64,000 nucleotides of DNA. Source: Gigantopelta aegis (taxonomy: Eukaryota; Mollusca; Gastropoda; Neomphalida; Peltospiridae). The notes under the pieces were generated by a model that saw only the letters and a list, made by a program, of their open reading frames with translations, searched no databases and had not been told where the DNA came from. Shown here one piece after another: positions 45,037 through 56,050 of the stretch. The position numbers were made by a program, and so were the translations under genes. The stretch spans positions 19,874,596 to 19,938,595 of the forward strand of contig NC_054708.1 in NCBI RefSeq assembly GCF_016097555.1. Reading direction: 5' to 3'. How positions within the stretch are numbered: the first letter of the stretch is position 1; every line of letters starts with the position of its first letter.

Positions 45037-45348
45037 AACAACTGCCTTGCCTACCGGCATCTACACAATTGCACGAGTCTCCCCTGGGTTGTCATGCCAC
45101 GACCAGAAGCGGTCAGGCCCTTTCTAAGGGCCCTATGGGCAACCTAGGGAGACACCACAGCATCGTAGAGGTCTAAAATTAACAAGCTACTCTCGATTCA
45201 CTAATATCAAAACCTATATTAGCTCTGCCATTTACTTTTGACCGACCGTTCAAAATTGCGTCAAAATTTCCTCAATCAAAATTGCGCACCCTTTCTCTTT
45301 GGCATATTAATTGCTCCCTTGCACCTGCCAGTGCAGGCGGTCCCTCCT

Positions 45349-45379
<31 letters not shown>

Positions 45380-45470
45380 CCCCACCTTTCCTGTCATGGA
45401 CAGGCGTGCGCTACAACAGCTTGTTCTGAATGTGCACGTAAAACCCTATGACATGACATGACATGACATG
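44800..45470 (+). mobile_element. Retroelement 3' part with (TGACA)n tail
   Basis: Ends GCGTGCGCTACAACAGCTTG, CTGAATGTGCACGTAAAACC and TATGACATGACATGACATGACATG, the 3' end seen at 40629 and 60892. Two C-runs (45001-45034, 45350-45378). It abuts a Tc1 fragment. Its left limit is uncertain. Confidence 0.55.
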
Positions 45471-45553
45471 GATGGTCGTCCCCGTTCAGGACAGCCAAGG
45501 GCCACAACTCCGGTTCAGGACCACTTCATTAGGGTCCGATATGGTGTGGGGTG
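45470..45553 (+). pseudogene. Tc1-like transposase fragment
   Basis: GATGGTCGTCCCCGTTCAGG through ATATGGTGTGGGGTGGC corresponds to 60935-61020 and carries the same internal deletion joining the VQDHFI part to the MVWGG part. It is cut by a SINE. Confidence 0.65.
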
Positions 45554-45784
45554 GCGTTCCAGCCAGTGCTCCACAACTGGTGTAACAAAGGCCGTGGTAT
45601 GTACTATCCTCTCTGTGGGATGGTGCATATAAAAGATCCCTTGCTGCTAATCGAAAAGAGTAGCCCATGAAGTGGCGACAGCGGGTTTCCTCTCTCAATA
45701 TCTGCGTGGTCCTTAACCATATGTCTGACGCCATATAACCGTAAATAAAATGTATTGAGCGCGTCGTTAAAAAAAACCCCATTT
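45554..45784 (+). repeat. SINE type A, head missing
   Basis: TTCCAGCCAGTGCTCCACAA through GCGTCGTTAAAAAAAACCC. Corresponds to 19135-19350. Confidence 0.8.
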
Positions 45785-46011
45785 CCTTTCTCTTTCTTTT
45801 GTATTTTCAACATTTTTTTTTTCTTCTTCTTTTCTCTCTCATCCTTCCAGTAACCAATTTATCTATCTTATTTCCTTTTCTCTCTGTCTATTTTTTTTAT
45901 CTGTCTTTTCTCTTAATTTTTTTTTTTCCTATTTACTATTTCTATCTCCTATTTTCACTGTCCTAATTTCTGTTTCTCTTCTGTATTGTCTTTGTTTTCT
46001 CTTTGGGGCGG
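45785..46011 (+). repeat. Pyrimidine-rich tract (second copy)
   Basis: Same word order as 19351-19553, including CCTTCCAGTAACCA and TTATCTATCTTATTTCC. Confidence 0.75.
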
Positions 46012-46292
46012 GATTTAACTCAGTCGGTAGAGTTCTCGCTTGAGGTGCTTGCGTCGCAGGATCGAACCACCTCAGTGGATCCATTCCATCCAGTGCACCA
46101 CAACTGGTCAAAGGCCGTGGTATGTGGTTTCCTGTCTGTGGGAAAGTGCATATAAAAGATCCCTTGTTGCATTAGAAAACATGTAGCGGGTTTCCTCTGA
46201 TGACTACGAGTCAGAATTACTAAACGTTTGACATCTAATAGCCGATGATTAATTAATCAATGTGCTCTAATGGTGTCGTTAAACAAAACAAA
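46012..46292 (+). repeat. SINE type A (second copy of 19554-19872)
   Basis: TTTAACTCAGTCGGTAGAGT and GGATCGAACCACCTCAGTGG, then the common body and 3' end. Confidence 0.85.
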
Positions 46293-46808
46293 CGTTTTTG
46301 TTTATTTTCTCTTCTTTTTATTTTCCCCTCCCCTCCCCCTTTCCCTTTATTTTATTCTCTGTCACTTTTTTTTTTTTTTTAACCCGAATCTTTATTTTAC
46401 TCTTTCTTTCTCCTATTTTCACTGTCCTATGTTCTCTCAAGATTCTCTTTCCCTTCTATATTATCTTTGTTTTCTATGTCCTTTCTATTTCTTCATCTTT
46501 CTTTCCCTTATTTCTTCCCCTTCATTCTATTTTCTCCATATTATGGTCTATTTTGTTTTCTTAGACTGTTTTTTCTCTCTGTCTTTCTCTTTTCTCTGAC
46601 CTATTTTCTCTTCCTCTTTCTTTTCTCTATACATTCTGTTTTATATTTCTTCTATTTATTATCTATATCTGTCCTTTGTTATCTTTCTTTTCCCCTATTT
46701 GATTCCCTTCTATTTTGTATTTCTATTTCTCCATCTGTCTTTCTGTTTCTTTTCCTTGTCTGTGTTACTCCTCTATTATGTTCCTTCTATAAACCTGGAA
46801 ATTAATTA
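46293..46808 (+). repeat. Pyrimidine-rich tract, then TTAA MITE start
   Basis: Same order as 19873-20309, ending CTATAAACCTGGAAATTAAT. The AGGGACAGACCCTAG MITE start follows to about 46870 and then breaks off. Confidence 0.75.
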
Positions 46809-46870
46809 AAGGGACAGACCCTAGTTTTTGAACACTACGACGTATTGTTTACTATTATAGCCGTTTTTAG

Positions 46871-47071
46871 CGTAGTAATGTCTGTATTTCATACCAGGTT
46901 GTAATGTGGGACTGAATGTCTGTAGTGTTGAATGTGCTGCCTATATGTTCCCAGTCAACTTCTAACAATATCAATTGATTTTTGATGCAGTCATTATTTC
47001 TTGTTGCTATCAGTGTGATCCTTTATTTCTTTCCATATATATAAAATAATTCTCAAATGCCACGTCCAAGT

Positions 47072-47072
<1 letters not shown>
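46871..47072. other. No feature recognised
   Basis: Spacer before (TA)n(TG)n at 47073-47139. Confidence 0.5.
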
Positions 47073-47107
<35 letters not shown>

Positions 47108-47156
47108 CGTGCGTGCGTGTGTGTGTGTGTGTGCGTGCGTGTATGTGTATGTGTAC

Positions 47157-47231
47157 ATTTTAATCCACGAATGGGGTGTGTGCGCACATGACGCTCGCCC
47201 AGCCCCGCTTCATACGGGCCTGTTTCTCAAC

Positions 47232-47275
<44 letters not shown>

Positions 47276-47308
47276 TGCATCCTGTGCACACACCCATTCG
47301 TGAATTAA
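47157..47308. repeat. Inverted repeat at the left edge of copy B
   Basis: 47157-47235 reads, in reverse complement, as the copy A start (AGAAACAGGCCCGTA...CATTCGTGGATTAAAATG). 47276-47308 then repeats its end in direct orientation (CATCCTGTGCACACACCCAT). A (CA)n tract separates them. Confidence 0.65.
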
Positions 47309-47687
47309 AGGGACATTCCTGAGTTTGCTGCAATTTTAAAGATGTTATCGACTAACAGAGACTTTATAACGATTGTAATTACATATCAAATATATTTTTC
47401 TGTATAAAATATTAGTGGCTATATTAAACATGTTTCTGATCGTTCTAAAATTTGTACTAGGTTAAATTTCATTTTATTTCCTAAACTATATTTTTTCGTA
47501 CGTACGAAATTATTTGAAGACAAAATCCAGAATGGGCTTCTTACAAATATTAAGACGTCCAGAAACACATTGAATATACAGACATTGATATTCTAAACAA
47601 GAAATATATTTAATATGTAAGTGTAATCGTAGAAATATTTTTTTAGTCGGAAACGTCTTACAATGCAGCAAACTCGGGAATGTCCCT
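47309..47687. mobile_element. TTAA-type palindromic MITE, copy B only
   Basis: AGGGACATTCCTGAGTTTGC to GAATGTCCCT, with TTAA at 47305-47308 and 47688-47691. Copy A has the empty site GGATTAAAATGTTCG near 30040, a single TTAA. Confidence 0.88.
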
Positions 47688-48084
47688 TTAAAATGTTCGT
47701 TGTTTTTGTTTTCTTTACTCTATATAAATTTCGTTTCTTGATTTGATAAAAAGATCAATATACGGGGGTTAACATGACAATGGACATGGATTCTAAAACT
47801 CGGGAATGCTATGTCCTGTGGGTGAATTTCTGCCACCCCTACCCTATCTCACATCTGCCCAAATGTTCACACACAAAAAAAAAAAAAAAAAAGAGAAAGA
47901 AAGAAAAACGTCCAGCTAAAACGTAACTAAATATAATTATTACATGTATAAGCTAACTTACCAAACCTAGAATGTATGCTAGATAAACAGAAACCATTTC
48001 TCTATGTTCTCTTTTTTTTATTTTATATTTTTTTCACACATACCGTACCAATATCAATAGCTGGTATTGATTTTTATACAGGTG

Positions 48085-48290
48085 TTCGCAGCCCAGTACC
48101 GGCTCCCACCCAGAGCGAGTTTTAACGACTCAATGAGTAGGCGTAAGACTACTACACCCTCTTCTCTCTCACTAACAACTAACAACTAACCCACTGTCCT
48201 GGGCAGATAGCTGAGGTGTGTGCGCAGGACAGCATGCTTGAACCTTAATCGGATATGAACACGAAAATAAGTTAAAACGAAATGACACCG
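48085..48290 (+). repeat. SINE type C (copy B)
   Basis: CAGTACCGGCTCCCACCCAG through ACGAAAATAAGTTAAAACG; carries an extra AACTAAC repeat compared with copy A. Confidence 0.7.
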
Positions 48291-48729
48291 GTGTGTAAAG
48301 TGAATTGATCCTTATAAAATTGGCAATCATCTGGGCAGCAAAAACCAAGCAACACGAGTTTATGTATAAGCTGTAGTTTATTTGAATTTAATTTCATGAA
48401 TGGCTTGGGCCAAAACAAAATACTCAAACGTAAAACGCGTTGATGTCATACGCTGTCCGCCAAACTATAGAAGATAATGTTGTTATGAACGACACAAGTA
48501 AGATTTCGGGTTTTATTGATCAACCAGATATATAGAAGCAATTCATATTCAGTTTTTCAAAAGTTTTTCAAAAGTTTTAAAAATATGTGTTAGAAAATAT
48601 ACACTAGTTCTATGATTTATTAAGAACGTGGACGGTTTCCTTCACTGGTAAGACGCTCTTTAAGTATCATAAAATATTGGCTGTTCTCGATAAAATCTGA
48701 TAACTGTACCTTACAAGTCTTTGTGTCAT

Positions 48730-50007
48730 TGTCACGGTACATGCTCTTAAATTTGTTTCGCCTGTGGCGATTTTAATTGTGTTAGAGGGCCGTGTGCAGT
48801 TTATTGCCCGTAGCCCAGATGGGCAACTTGTTACGTAAGACTTCTGCGCGACCGTCCTCGATCGGACATTCCAATATGCACTTAGTCCAGCTGCGGAGGC
48901 CATGTGGCGAGTAGTTACGTAATACCTCTGCGAGTGCGGTTTTTACAACCGTGATGGCGACGACTGGCGACAGCCAGACTGACGACAGCCAGACTGACGA
49001 TCAGAGAGAAATATACCTACTCTAGTAAATGTAGAATATGAGATGATACGTGAGGTACCGCCTTGTTTCCCCAGGCCAATTCTGATTTTGGAATAAATAG
49101 CTAGGATTTAGAGATATCTAGGAGAACGAATTAGGAAGCTTCCTGGGAACGTTAGTCCGTTTGGACTTTGGTAAATATCATTTCTGCTCTGTGTATAACC
49201 TTGATGTGATTGATGTGACTTTAAATATTTTAATACTGTATTATACCAATATTCTTTAGACAGTGTCTTGGTCATCTGACGAAGTAAATCGTAGACTTTT
49301 TGTTCTAACATTATATGAGTATTTGGTATATAAAGCTTAGCCAGTCATCCTAAAAGACCCTAGGTAAACTGTAGGTTATTGTCTTTATTGTGATAGGTAC
49401 CAGTATTAATTTTGTGTTACAGATTACTGAAAGAGTAGTTAAGGGTTAATTAAAAATTAACCCGTTAGGAATAGAGCTGTAATTCCTTTATTAATTAAGT
49501 TCCCCCAAGAAGCGTTCCTAAATTATCACACGTTACTGAACGAGTAGTAAGGGTTAATTAAAAATTAACCAGTTAGGAATGGTGTTGTAATTCCTTTATT
49601 AATTAACTTCTCCTGTAAGCGTTTCTCAATTATCACACGTGTGGGTGTGGTGTAACGGTGAAGTGATTCGCATATTGTGTAACTAGACACCTAGAGATTA
49701 ACTAATTAAGTGATCAGTTCTGGGTTGTTATTATTGCTGTTATTAATTTACTACTACGGCTGTACATTTGTCAGCGTAGATTAATACAGATTCCAAAGTG
49801 TATTGTGTTTTTGTTGTGTTTTCTAGAGAACTAACGTGCTATAATAATATATACTTATATAAGATCGTATCTCTGATCATACCTAGAGAAGAGCCATACT
49901 AGGGTTTAACAGCCTGTTACAGAGAGATCTAATAGATATACAAGTAGGAGAGACATTTTGATAATCGTGTTTTATTCGGTTACGGGAATTATAGAATCCC
50001 CGTGACA
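48730..50007. mobile_element. Solo LTR (fossil), copy B only
   Basis: About 1.28 kb from TGTCACGGTACATGCTC to AATCCCCGTGACA, with the five-base duplication GTCAT on both sides (48725-48729, 50008-50012). Copy A has the empty site with one GTCAT at about 30967. It contains a roughly 70-base internal direct repeat (TAAGGGTTAATTAAAAATTA twice). Same family as 25718-26924. Younger than the duplication. Confidence 0.7.
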
Positions 50008-50034
50008 GTCATCTTGAGCGAGTCAGCTGATTGG

Positions 50035-50258
50035 ATTGTTCTCGTTCCAACCAGTGCACAACAACTGGACAAAGACCGTGGTATGTGCTTTCCTGTCTAT
50101 GGGAAATTACATATAAAAGATCTCTTGCTGCATTAGGAAAAATGTAGCGGGTTTTCTCTGACGACTACGAGTCATAATTACAAAATGTTTGACATACAAT
50201 AGCCGATGATTAATTAATCAATGTGCTCTAGTGGTGTCGTTAAACAAAATAAACTTTT
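50035..50258 (+). repeat. SINE type A, head missing (copy B)
   Basis: TTCTCGTTCCAACCAGTGCA through TGTGCTCTAGTGGTGTCGTT. Confidence 0.75.
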
Positions 50259-50368
50259 TAGTTTTTTGCCTCTTCCTTTATCCCCCCCCCCCCCCCGTTC
50301 CCTTCATTCTGTTCTCTGTCACTTTTATTATTAGGTAAAAAATGTAGCGGGTTTTCTCTGACGACTAA

Positions 50369-50757
50369 GAAAGAAAGAAAGAAATGTTTTATTTAACGAC
50401 GCACTCAACACATTTTATTTATGGTTATATGGCGTCAGACATATGGTTAAGGACCACACAGATTTTGAGAGGAAACTCGCTGTCGCCACATAGGCTACTA
50501 TTTTACGACAGGCAGCAAGGGATCTTTTATTTGCGCTTCCCACAGGCAGGCTAGCACAAACCATAGCCTTTGTTGAACCAGTTATGGATCACTGGTCTGT
50601 GCAAGTGGTTTACACCTACCCATTGAGCCTTGCAGAGCACTCACTCAGGGTTCTGAGTCGGTATCTGGATTAAAAATCCCATGCCTCGACTGGGATGCGA
50701 ACCCAGTACCTACCAGCCTGTAGACCGATGGCCTAACCACGACGCCACCGAGGCCGG
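50369..50757 (-). repeat. SINE type B, full length, copy B only
   Basis: The minus strand reads from GACCGGCCTCGGTGGCGTCG to (TTTC)n. CTGACGACTAAG flanks both sides (about 50357-50368 and 50758-50770), a 12-base target duplication. Copy A keeps the unbroken site (CTGATGACTACGAG near 31310). Pol III A and B boxes as at 17041. Confidence 0.88.
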
Positions 50758-51292
50758 TCCTGACGACTAAGAGTCATAATTACCAACTGTTTGACATCCA
50801 ATAGCCGATGATTAATTAATCAATGTGCTCCAGTGGTGTCGTTAAACAAAACAATTTTTTTTCTCCTTAGTGGTAGCACTATACTAAATAATATCCGGCT
50901 AGGTCAAAGTTCAAAGCCAGTTACCTATTCCATTCCTGCCACTAGTGATAAATGTAACAGTGTCTGTTGTACAAAAAAAGAAGTTTGGTTTGGACAATAA
51001 AGGTATGCAAAGTTATTTCACCCAGTAACACTCTGTCAAGTACCATTGTGTTTGAAACATTATATGGGGTACGCATCCCAACCCCCACCCCCACCCCATC
51101 GTATGCTACCAATGAATCATTACTGTTAATAATTAACAATTATGATCTGAAGCTCAGATCGTATGCTACCAATGAAGCATCATTGTTAACTACGGTCTGA
51201 AGCGTTCAAACCATTTCTCCAAACGTGCACATTAACAGAACCAAACACTGCAAAATAATTATGTTGTCTGTAGAATTTAATTCCATTTCGGG

Positions 51293-51605
51293 TGCGGGAC
51301 GTAGTCCAGTGGTATAGCGTTCGCCTGATGCGCGGTCGGTCTGGGATCGATCCCCGTCGGTGGGCCCATTTGGGCTATTTCTCGCTCCAGCCAGTGCTAC
51401 ACGACTGGTATATCAAAGGCCGTGGTATGTGTTATCCTGTCTGTGGGATGGAGCATATAAAAGATCCTTTCTGCTAATCGAAATGAGTAGCCAATGAAGT
51501 GACGAGAGCGGATTATCTCTCTCAATATATGTGTGGTCCATAACTATATGTCTAACGTCATATAACTGTAAATAAAATGTGTTGAGTGCGTCGTTAAATA
51601 AAACA
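51293..51605 (+). repeat. SINE type A, full length (copy B)
   Basis: GTGCGGGACGTAGTCCAGTG, GGATCGATCCCCGTCGGTGG, body and TGCGTCGTTAAATAAAACATTTCC. Confidence 0.85.
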
Positions 51606-51637
51606 TTTCCTTCCTTCCTTCTTTATTAATATAGAAT

Positions 51638-51639
<2 letters not shown>

Positions 51640-51680
<41 letters not shown>
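51640..51680. repeat. (CA)n microsatellite, copy B
   Basis: About 20 CA units where copy A has ACACATACAAAAACAAAAAC. Confidence 0.9.
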
Positions 51681-51684
<4 letters not shown>

Positions 51685-51797
51685 CCAACAACAAAAACAC
51701 CCAAACCGTCCATGGGGTCGAGTGGGGGCGGTTTCCCATCGATTCAAATGGGCATGCACAGTAATTTAATTTCACGTTTACATTTTCTTCCTTCCTT

Positions 51798-52883
51798 CTA
51801 TTCCATTCCAATCCAACCTGGATAAAAGTAATCTGAATAGTTTTCGGAGAACATTTTTCTTAACTGAGAACCTTCGCGAGCTGGATGCTTATAATATAGA
51901 GTTATGCCCCCTGCCAGAAACCCAGCCCACCAACCAAAGGTGCCAACGGTAATGATCGTGTGGTTACATTGGACGAGCACGTTCATATCTACTTCCGGTG
52001 AACGACTATGTACAAATGCGACATTTGGATGTTTAATGTTAGCCTGTACCCATCTTAAATTGTCGGAGCACACCACAAATAGAACATTTATAAATTTTTC
52101 AGTAAAATACAGCATGGCCTTGTCTGTGTAATGTTTAGGAGCGGCCTTGTAGCCATAATACTTAAAGTGATTGTATTTAACAATGTCACCCCGCCTAACA
52201 TGGATGCCAACGAATGTAATGTTTTTCGCAGTGCCACCGACAGAAGGTTGTGTTTTAAAGAAATCGGCTGTGACGTTTCTGAGGATTCGTTCAGCTCTGT
52301 TGGATATTGGCGTTTTAAACGTGAACTGTTTCTTCAGTTGCGGCACAACGTTCTCGAAGTATTTCCAAGACTGGAGGTAAAGTCCGACAGCGATGTTTTC
52401 ACCTGGAGGAAGATGAAAAAGCCGCTCGTCAAACGAGGAAGACCTTCTCGCAAAAACATTCTTTACCTGTGATACCTCGACAACGCATTTGTCAATACTG
52501 ATGGCGTCAAGGTGAAAATAACTATTGAATTTCGGTGTTCTTTCAACCACCAATGTTCTGTCCAGGCGAATAGCTATGCCGTAAGCAGACGCATATTCAA
52601 ACATGAGATTTCCCATACCCCCAGTGTACATAGTGGAAACGAATTTTTTCTCTCGTTGAAACGTGGCCAAAAATGGATCAGCGCACGAAACTGTGGACTT
52701 TGTGGGTGTTTTAGTCGTAGCATGTTTTACAGTCTTTCTGGTACTAGTTATTTGCGGAACATATCTGTTTTCGTTCTTTTTCCAGTCCCAAATGCCAAGT
52801 CTATGCTGTCCGTATTTTACTGACAACTTCCCAGTATAATATAATGTAACACGTATCAGATGGATGACATATAGGAAAACCAT
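51798..52883 (-). CDS. GT11 alpha-1,2-fucosyltransferase-like (paralogue B)
   Basis: 361 codons from ATG, same length as paralogue A and about 92% identical (about 28 residue differences by my count). All family motifs are kept: GGMGNLMFEYASAYGIA (89-105), GIHVRRGD (226-233), CSDN (272-275) and TVGTFGWWAGFLAGG (312-326). Differences cluster at residues about 76-85, 136-166 and 203-207, outside the motifs. The acceptor-like TTTTTTTTCCAG upstream is conserved. No internal stop or frameshift, so both paralogues look functional. Expected in the Golgi as a type II membrane protein; sequons such as NRT are absent here (DRT) but NIT, NHT and NYS remain. Confidence 0.88.
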   Translation of the reverse strand: MVFLYVIHLIRVTLYYTGKLSVKYGQHRLGIWDWKKNENRYVPQITSTRKTVKHATTKTPTKSTVSCADPFLATFQREKKFVSTMYTGGMGNLMFEYASAYGIAIRLDRTLVVERTPKFNSYFHLDAISIDKCVVEVSQVKNVFARRSSSFDERLFHLPPGENIAVGLYLQSWKYFENVVPQLKKQFTFKTPISNRAERILRNVTADFFKTQPSVGGTAKNITFVGIHVRRGDIVKYNHFKYYGYKAAPKHYTDKAMLYFTEKFINVLFVVCSDNLRWVQANIKHPNVAFVHSRSPEVDMNVLVQCNHTIITVGTFGWWAGFLAGGITLYYKHPAREGSQLRKMFSENYSDYFYPGWIGME

Positions 52884-53480
52884 AGCTGTGAAGAAGACGC
52901 CTGGAAAAAAAAGAAAAAGAAAAAGACCATGACATTTTCTCAGAATTAATTTATTTATTCTTATACTAGGTACATACTGTCAACTGTCACGACGAGATTG
53001 ACCAACTCGACAGTTGCGTTGTAATCTCCCCAACTCCCGACTTACAACGCGCCACACCGCCATTTGTAGTGTAATTGTAATTTAATATAGTCGTGTCGTA
53101 AAGACTCGTAATATAGTCCGGTTTAGGAAACTGTTCCTCATTAAAATAACAATAGAACATTTTGAAATGCGTTTTAAAATATTTCTTTTTTGATTACAGT
53201 CATTTAAATGATCCATTGGTTTGAAGTTATTTGTTAATTTTAGGACTAACTGATGACAACTATGCAAATGGTATACTGGCACTTGTATAACAGCAGAATG
53301 AGGCGGTGCTGTAGCATACGGGTGGCTGATTGGACATTTTGATGGTCAGTCTGTGTTGATTTTTGCAAGGTACTTGTCAATAGAGAGTACCTCTTGAAAT
53401 ATCTAGATTTAACCAAAGTCAAGCTATGACTCACACTAAAGTCAACACGTTTGACACGCAGATCAGGGCCCGGTAACATA
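52884..53480. other. 5' flank of fucosyltransferase B, no coding seen
   Basis: Matches 33355-33954 closely and breaks off inside the left arm of the palindromic MITE. Confidence 0.5.
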
Positions 53481-54662
53481 ATGTTAAATATATTTTTAAT
53501 AATGTATGCTAATGATATTTTATCTGAAGTACCAAAAGAATTGCAATTAATGCTTGATTCACTATCAGAGTATACCTAGAAATGGGATTTAACAGTAAAC
53601 ACAAATAAGACTAAGGTTATTATTTTTAGAAATGGTGGCAAAGTTCGAGATAATGAAAAATGGTTTTATAATGGTTACCAGTTAGAGATTGTAAATTAAT
53701 TTAATTATCTTGGTATATTATTTTTTTATAACGGCAAATTTAACCGTATTCAGAAAAGAGCCACAGAGCAAGGTCGTAAAGCATTATTCTCAATACTTGG
53801 TGTATGTAATAAGATTATTTTAATACTGAAACAATATTATCTGTATGAAACAATGTTATGTGTTCTTAGTTGCGGAGCGGAAGTGTGGGGTTTTCACCCT
53901 ACTCAAGACATTGAAAAGATCCATTTACAATTTTGTAAAAAAATTACTAGGGTTACGAAAAGGCACATAGAACGATTTTGTTTATAATGAATTGGGACGA
54001 TTTCCATTGTGTATTATAAGAAAACTAAGAATCTTTAAATATTAGATAAAACTACATACTACTAATAACTCTTTATTAAAAGCTATATATGAGGAAATGG
54101 AGCATTATGGAGATAATTGGTTAATGAACGTTAAAAAAGAACTAATGCGCGTGGTCTAACATGTATATGGAACTTGACATATGTTGATGACAGTATTTAT
54201 AATGTACTTAAAGAAAGGCTATGTGATGTGTTTAAGCAGCAATGTTATAGCAGAATAATTGCAACGCCAAAAGGAAATTTATATCAATATTTGGTAAATG
54301 AATTTAGCTTACAGACTTATCTTAAAAAAACATTAGACATTTGTCATTTAAAAGAAATAGCTAAAATTAGAATGTGTGTCCATAAGTTAAATATAGAATT
54401 GGGTAGATACAAAAACATTGAAATATCTCAAAGAATATGCACACTTTGTGATAAAAATGAAATAGAAGAGGAGTATCACTTTATTCTCCAATGTCCTAGA
54501 TTCAATAATATAATAACCAAATTTATAAAACGTTATTACCAAAGAGATCCAAGCGTTTTTAAACTTATTCAACTTCTGAGTACTGGTAATATTAAAGAAC
54601 TTAATAACTTCGGGAAATATTTAGTACGAGCAAATAATGTAAGAAATAAATTATTGCAATAA
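53481..54662 (+). mobile_element. LINE fragment, 3' part (copy B)
   Basis: Begins at the LNIFLIMYANDI region, so the first half of the reverse transcriptase seen in copy A is missing. It keeps a stretch (AACAGTAAACACAAATAAGA) that copy A lost. The C-terminal part is open over 54174-54662 (RMCVHKLNIELGRYK, ICTLCDKNEIEEEYHFILQC). Confidence 0.82.
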
Positions 54663-54814
54663 ATTGTTTAATGCTGTACAATACAGAACCTGCACCTGGT
54701 AGCATAAACGTATACTTTACTTCTGGCATATGCTAAATAATGACATATAGCCAACAAATATATTAATTAGTAAAACTGATATCTTGTACATTATTATTAT
54801 TGCCCAGTTGAGCC

Positions 54815-54870
54815 AAGGTCAGGCTATGAATCGCATCAAGGTCAGGCTATGAATCGCATCAAGGTCAAGA
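54815..54870. repeat. 22-base tandem repeat, copy B only
   Basis: CAAGGTCAGGCTATGAATCG-CAT occurs twice and starts a third time; copy A has one AAGGTCAGGATCACGG. Confidence 0.75.
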
Positions 54871-55365
54871 TCACGGAAAGTAGGTCATGAAGCTATACAT
54901 GCTTTGTTACTACTATTATACAAGTTTGAATAATTATTTCAGTTTTAAAATGGTCTGCAATCAACAGAGTGTTATGGACAGGACAAAAATGAGACACTTA
55001 TATTCGTGAAATGTTTAAATTCGTTTAAATGTAAAACTCTTACCAAAATAACAGGCCTTTCTTCTCCGGTAACACAGTGCTAACCATCTCATTGCTGAAT
55101 TTAATCTGTCATGATTAAAAAAAAAGAAGAATGAATGAATGAATGTTTAACGACACCCCAGCACGAAAAAGAAAGAAAGAATGACAATGCATTGGTCCTT
55201 TGAAAACGCCGTTTGATATTTCTCTATAAAACTCAGTTTTGTGCTGGAAATAGGTATGTATGGATTTTTGGTTTGGTGGGTTTTTTTTTTTTAAATGTTA
55301 TTGTTTTTTAAGGTGGGGGGTGTGAGGGTGTCTTTATTTATTTGATTTTTTTTTATCTCTTGATA

Positions 55366-55475
55366 CTAATGGAAAAATGTATCGGTTTTTTTCTTGACTA
55401 CATGTTAGAATTACCAAATGTTTGACAATTGATAGCCAATGATTAATAAATCAATATGCTCTAGTGGTGTCATTA
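55366..55475 (+). repeat. SINE type A 3' part (copy B)
   Basis: TACTAATGGAAAAATGTATC through TATGCTCTAGTGGTGTCATT. Confidence 0.65.
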
Positions 55476-55689
55476 TATTACATTACATTACATTACATTA
55501 CATTAGTTATATTGTATTTATTTTATTGTATTTTATTTTATTATAAAATTATTATTATATTTTTTTAAATAAATTAAATGGTGATTTATCCATAAATCGG
55601 AAACAATGTCTTCATCCATCTTTAGGAGGCGGGAGGTAGCGCGGAGATAAAACGGACTAGGATCGATCCCCACTCGGTGGACCCACTGG

Positions 55690-55948
55690 TATATCAAAGG
55701 CTGTGGTTCTCATTTCATCCAATAGATGCACCACGATGTGTTAAACAAAACAAATATAACAAAGGCTGTGGTACTATTGTTAAATTTCTTTCAGCCTTTA
55801 ATAGCGGATGAGAGAATAGAAGAGAAGAGAGTGTGCTCTAGTGAGTGTCGTTAGAGAGACAGAGAAACAGAGAACTATAACGTACGGGCTCCCATTTTTA
55901 GAATACTCCAGCATTAACAGTTGATAATATTTTAAAAGCAGTATTTAT

Positions 55949-55983
<35 letters not shown>

Positions 55984-56050
55984 GCAGACACAGCGAGATT
56001 TTGTCACCCTCTGTACCTGAGGAGGCAGAGACTGTAAAGCGCTCGCCTGA
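55690..56050. other. Scrambled counterpart of 36640-37200
   Basis: SINE, flank and MITE words of copy A appear in small pieces out of context (for example CTGTGGTTCTCATTTCATCC, TTAAACAAAACAAATATAAC, GTGCTCTAGTGAGTGTCGTT, AACGTACGGGCTCCCATTTT). See findings. Confidence 0.6.

Noticed and set aside
44581-45060. Gly-rich and Pro-rich frames around C-runs
   Set aside because: Produced by homopolymer runs within a retroelement 3' region.
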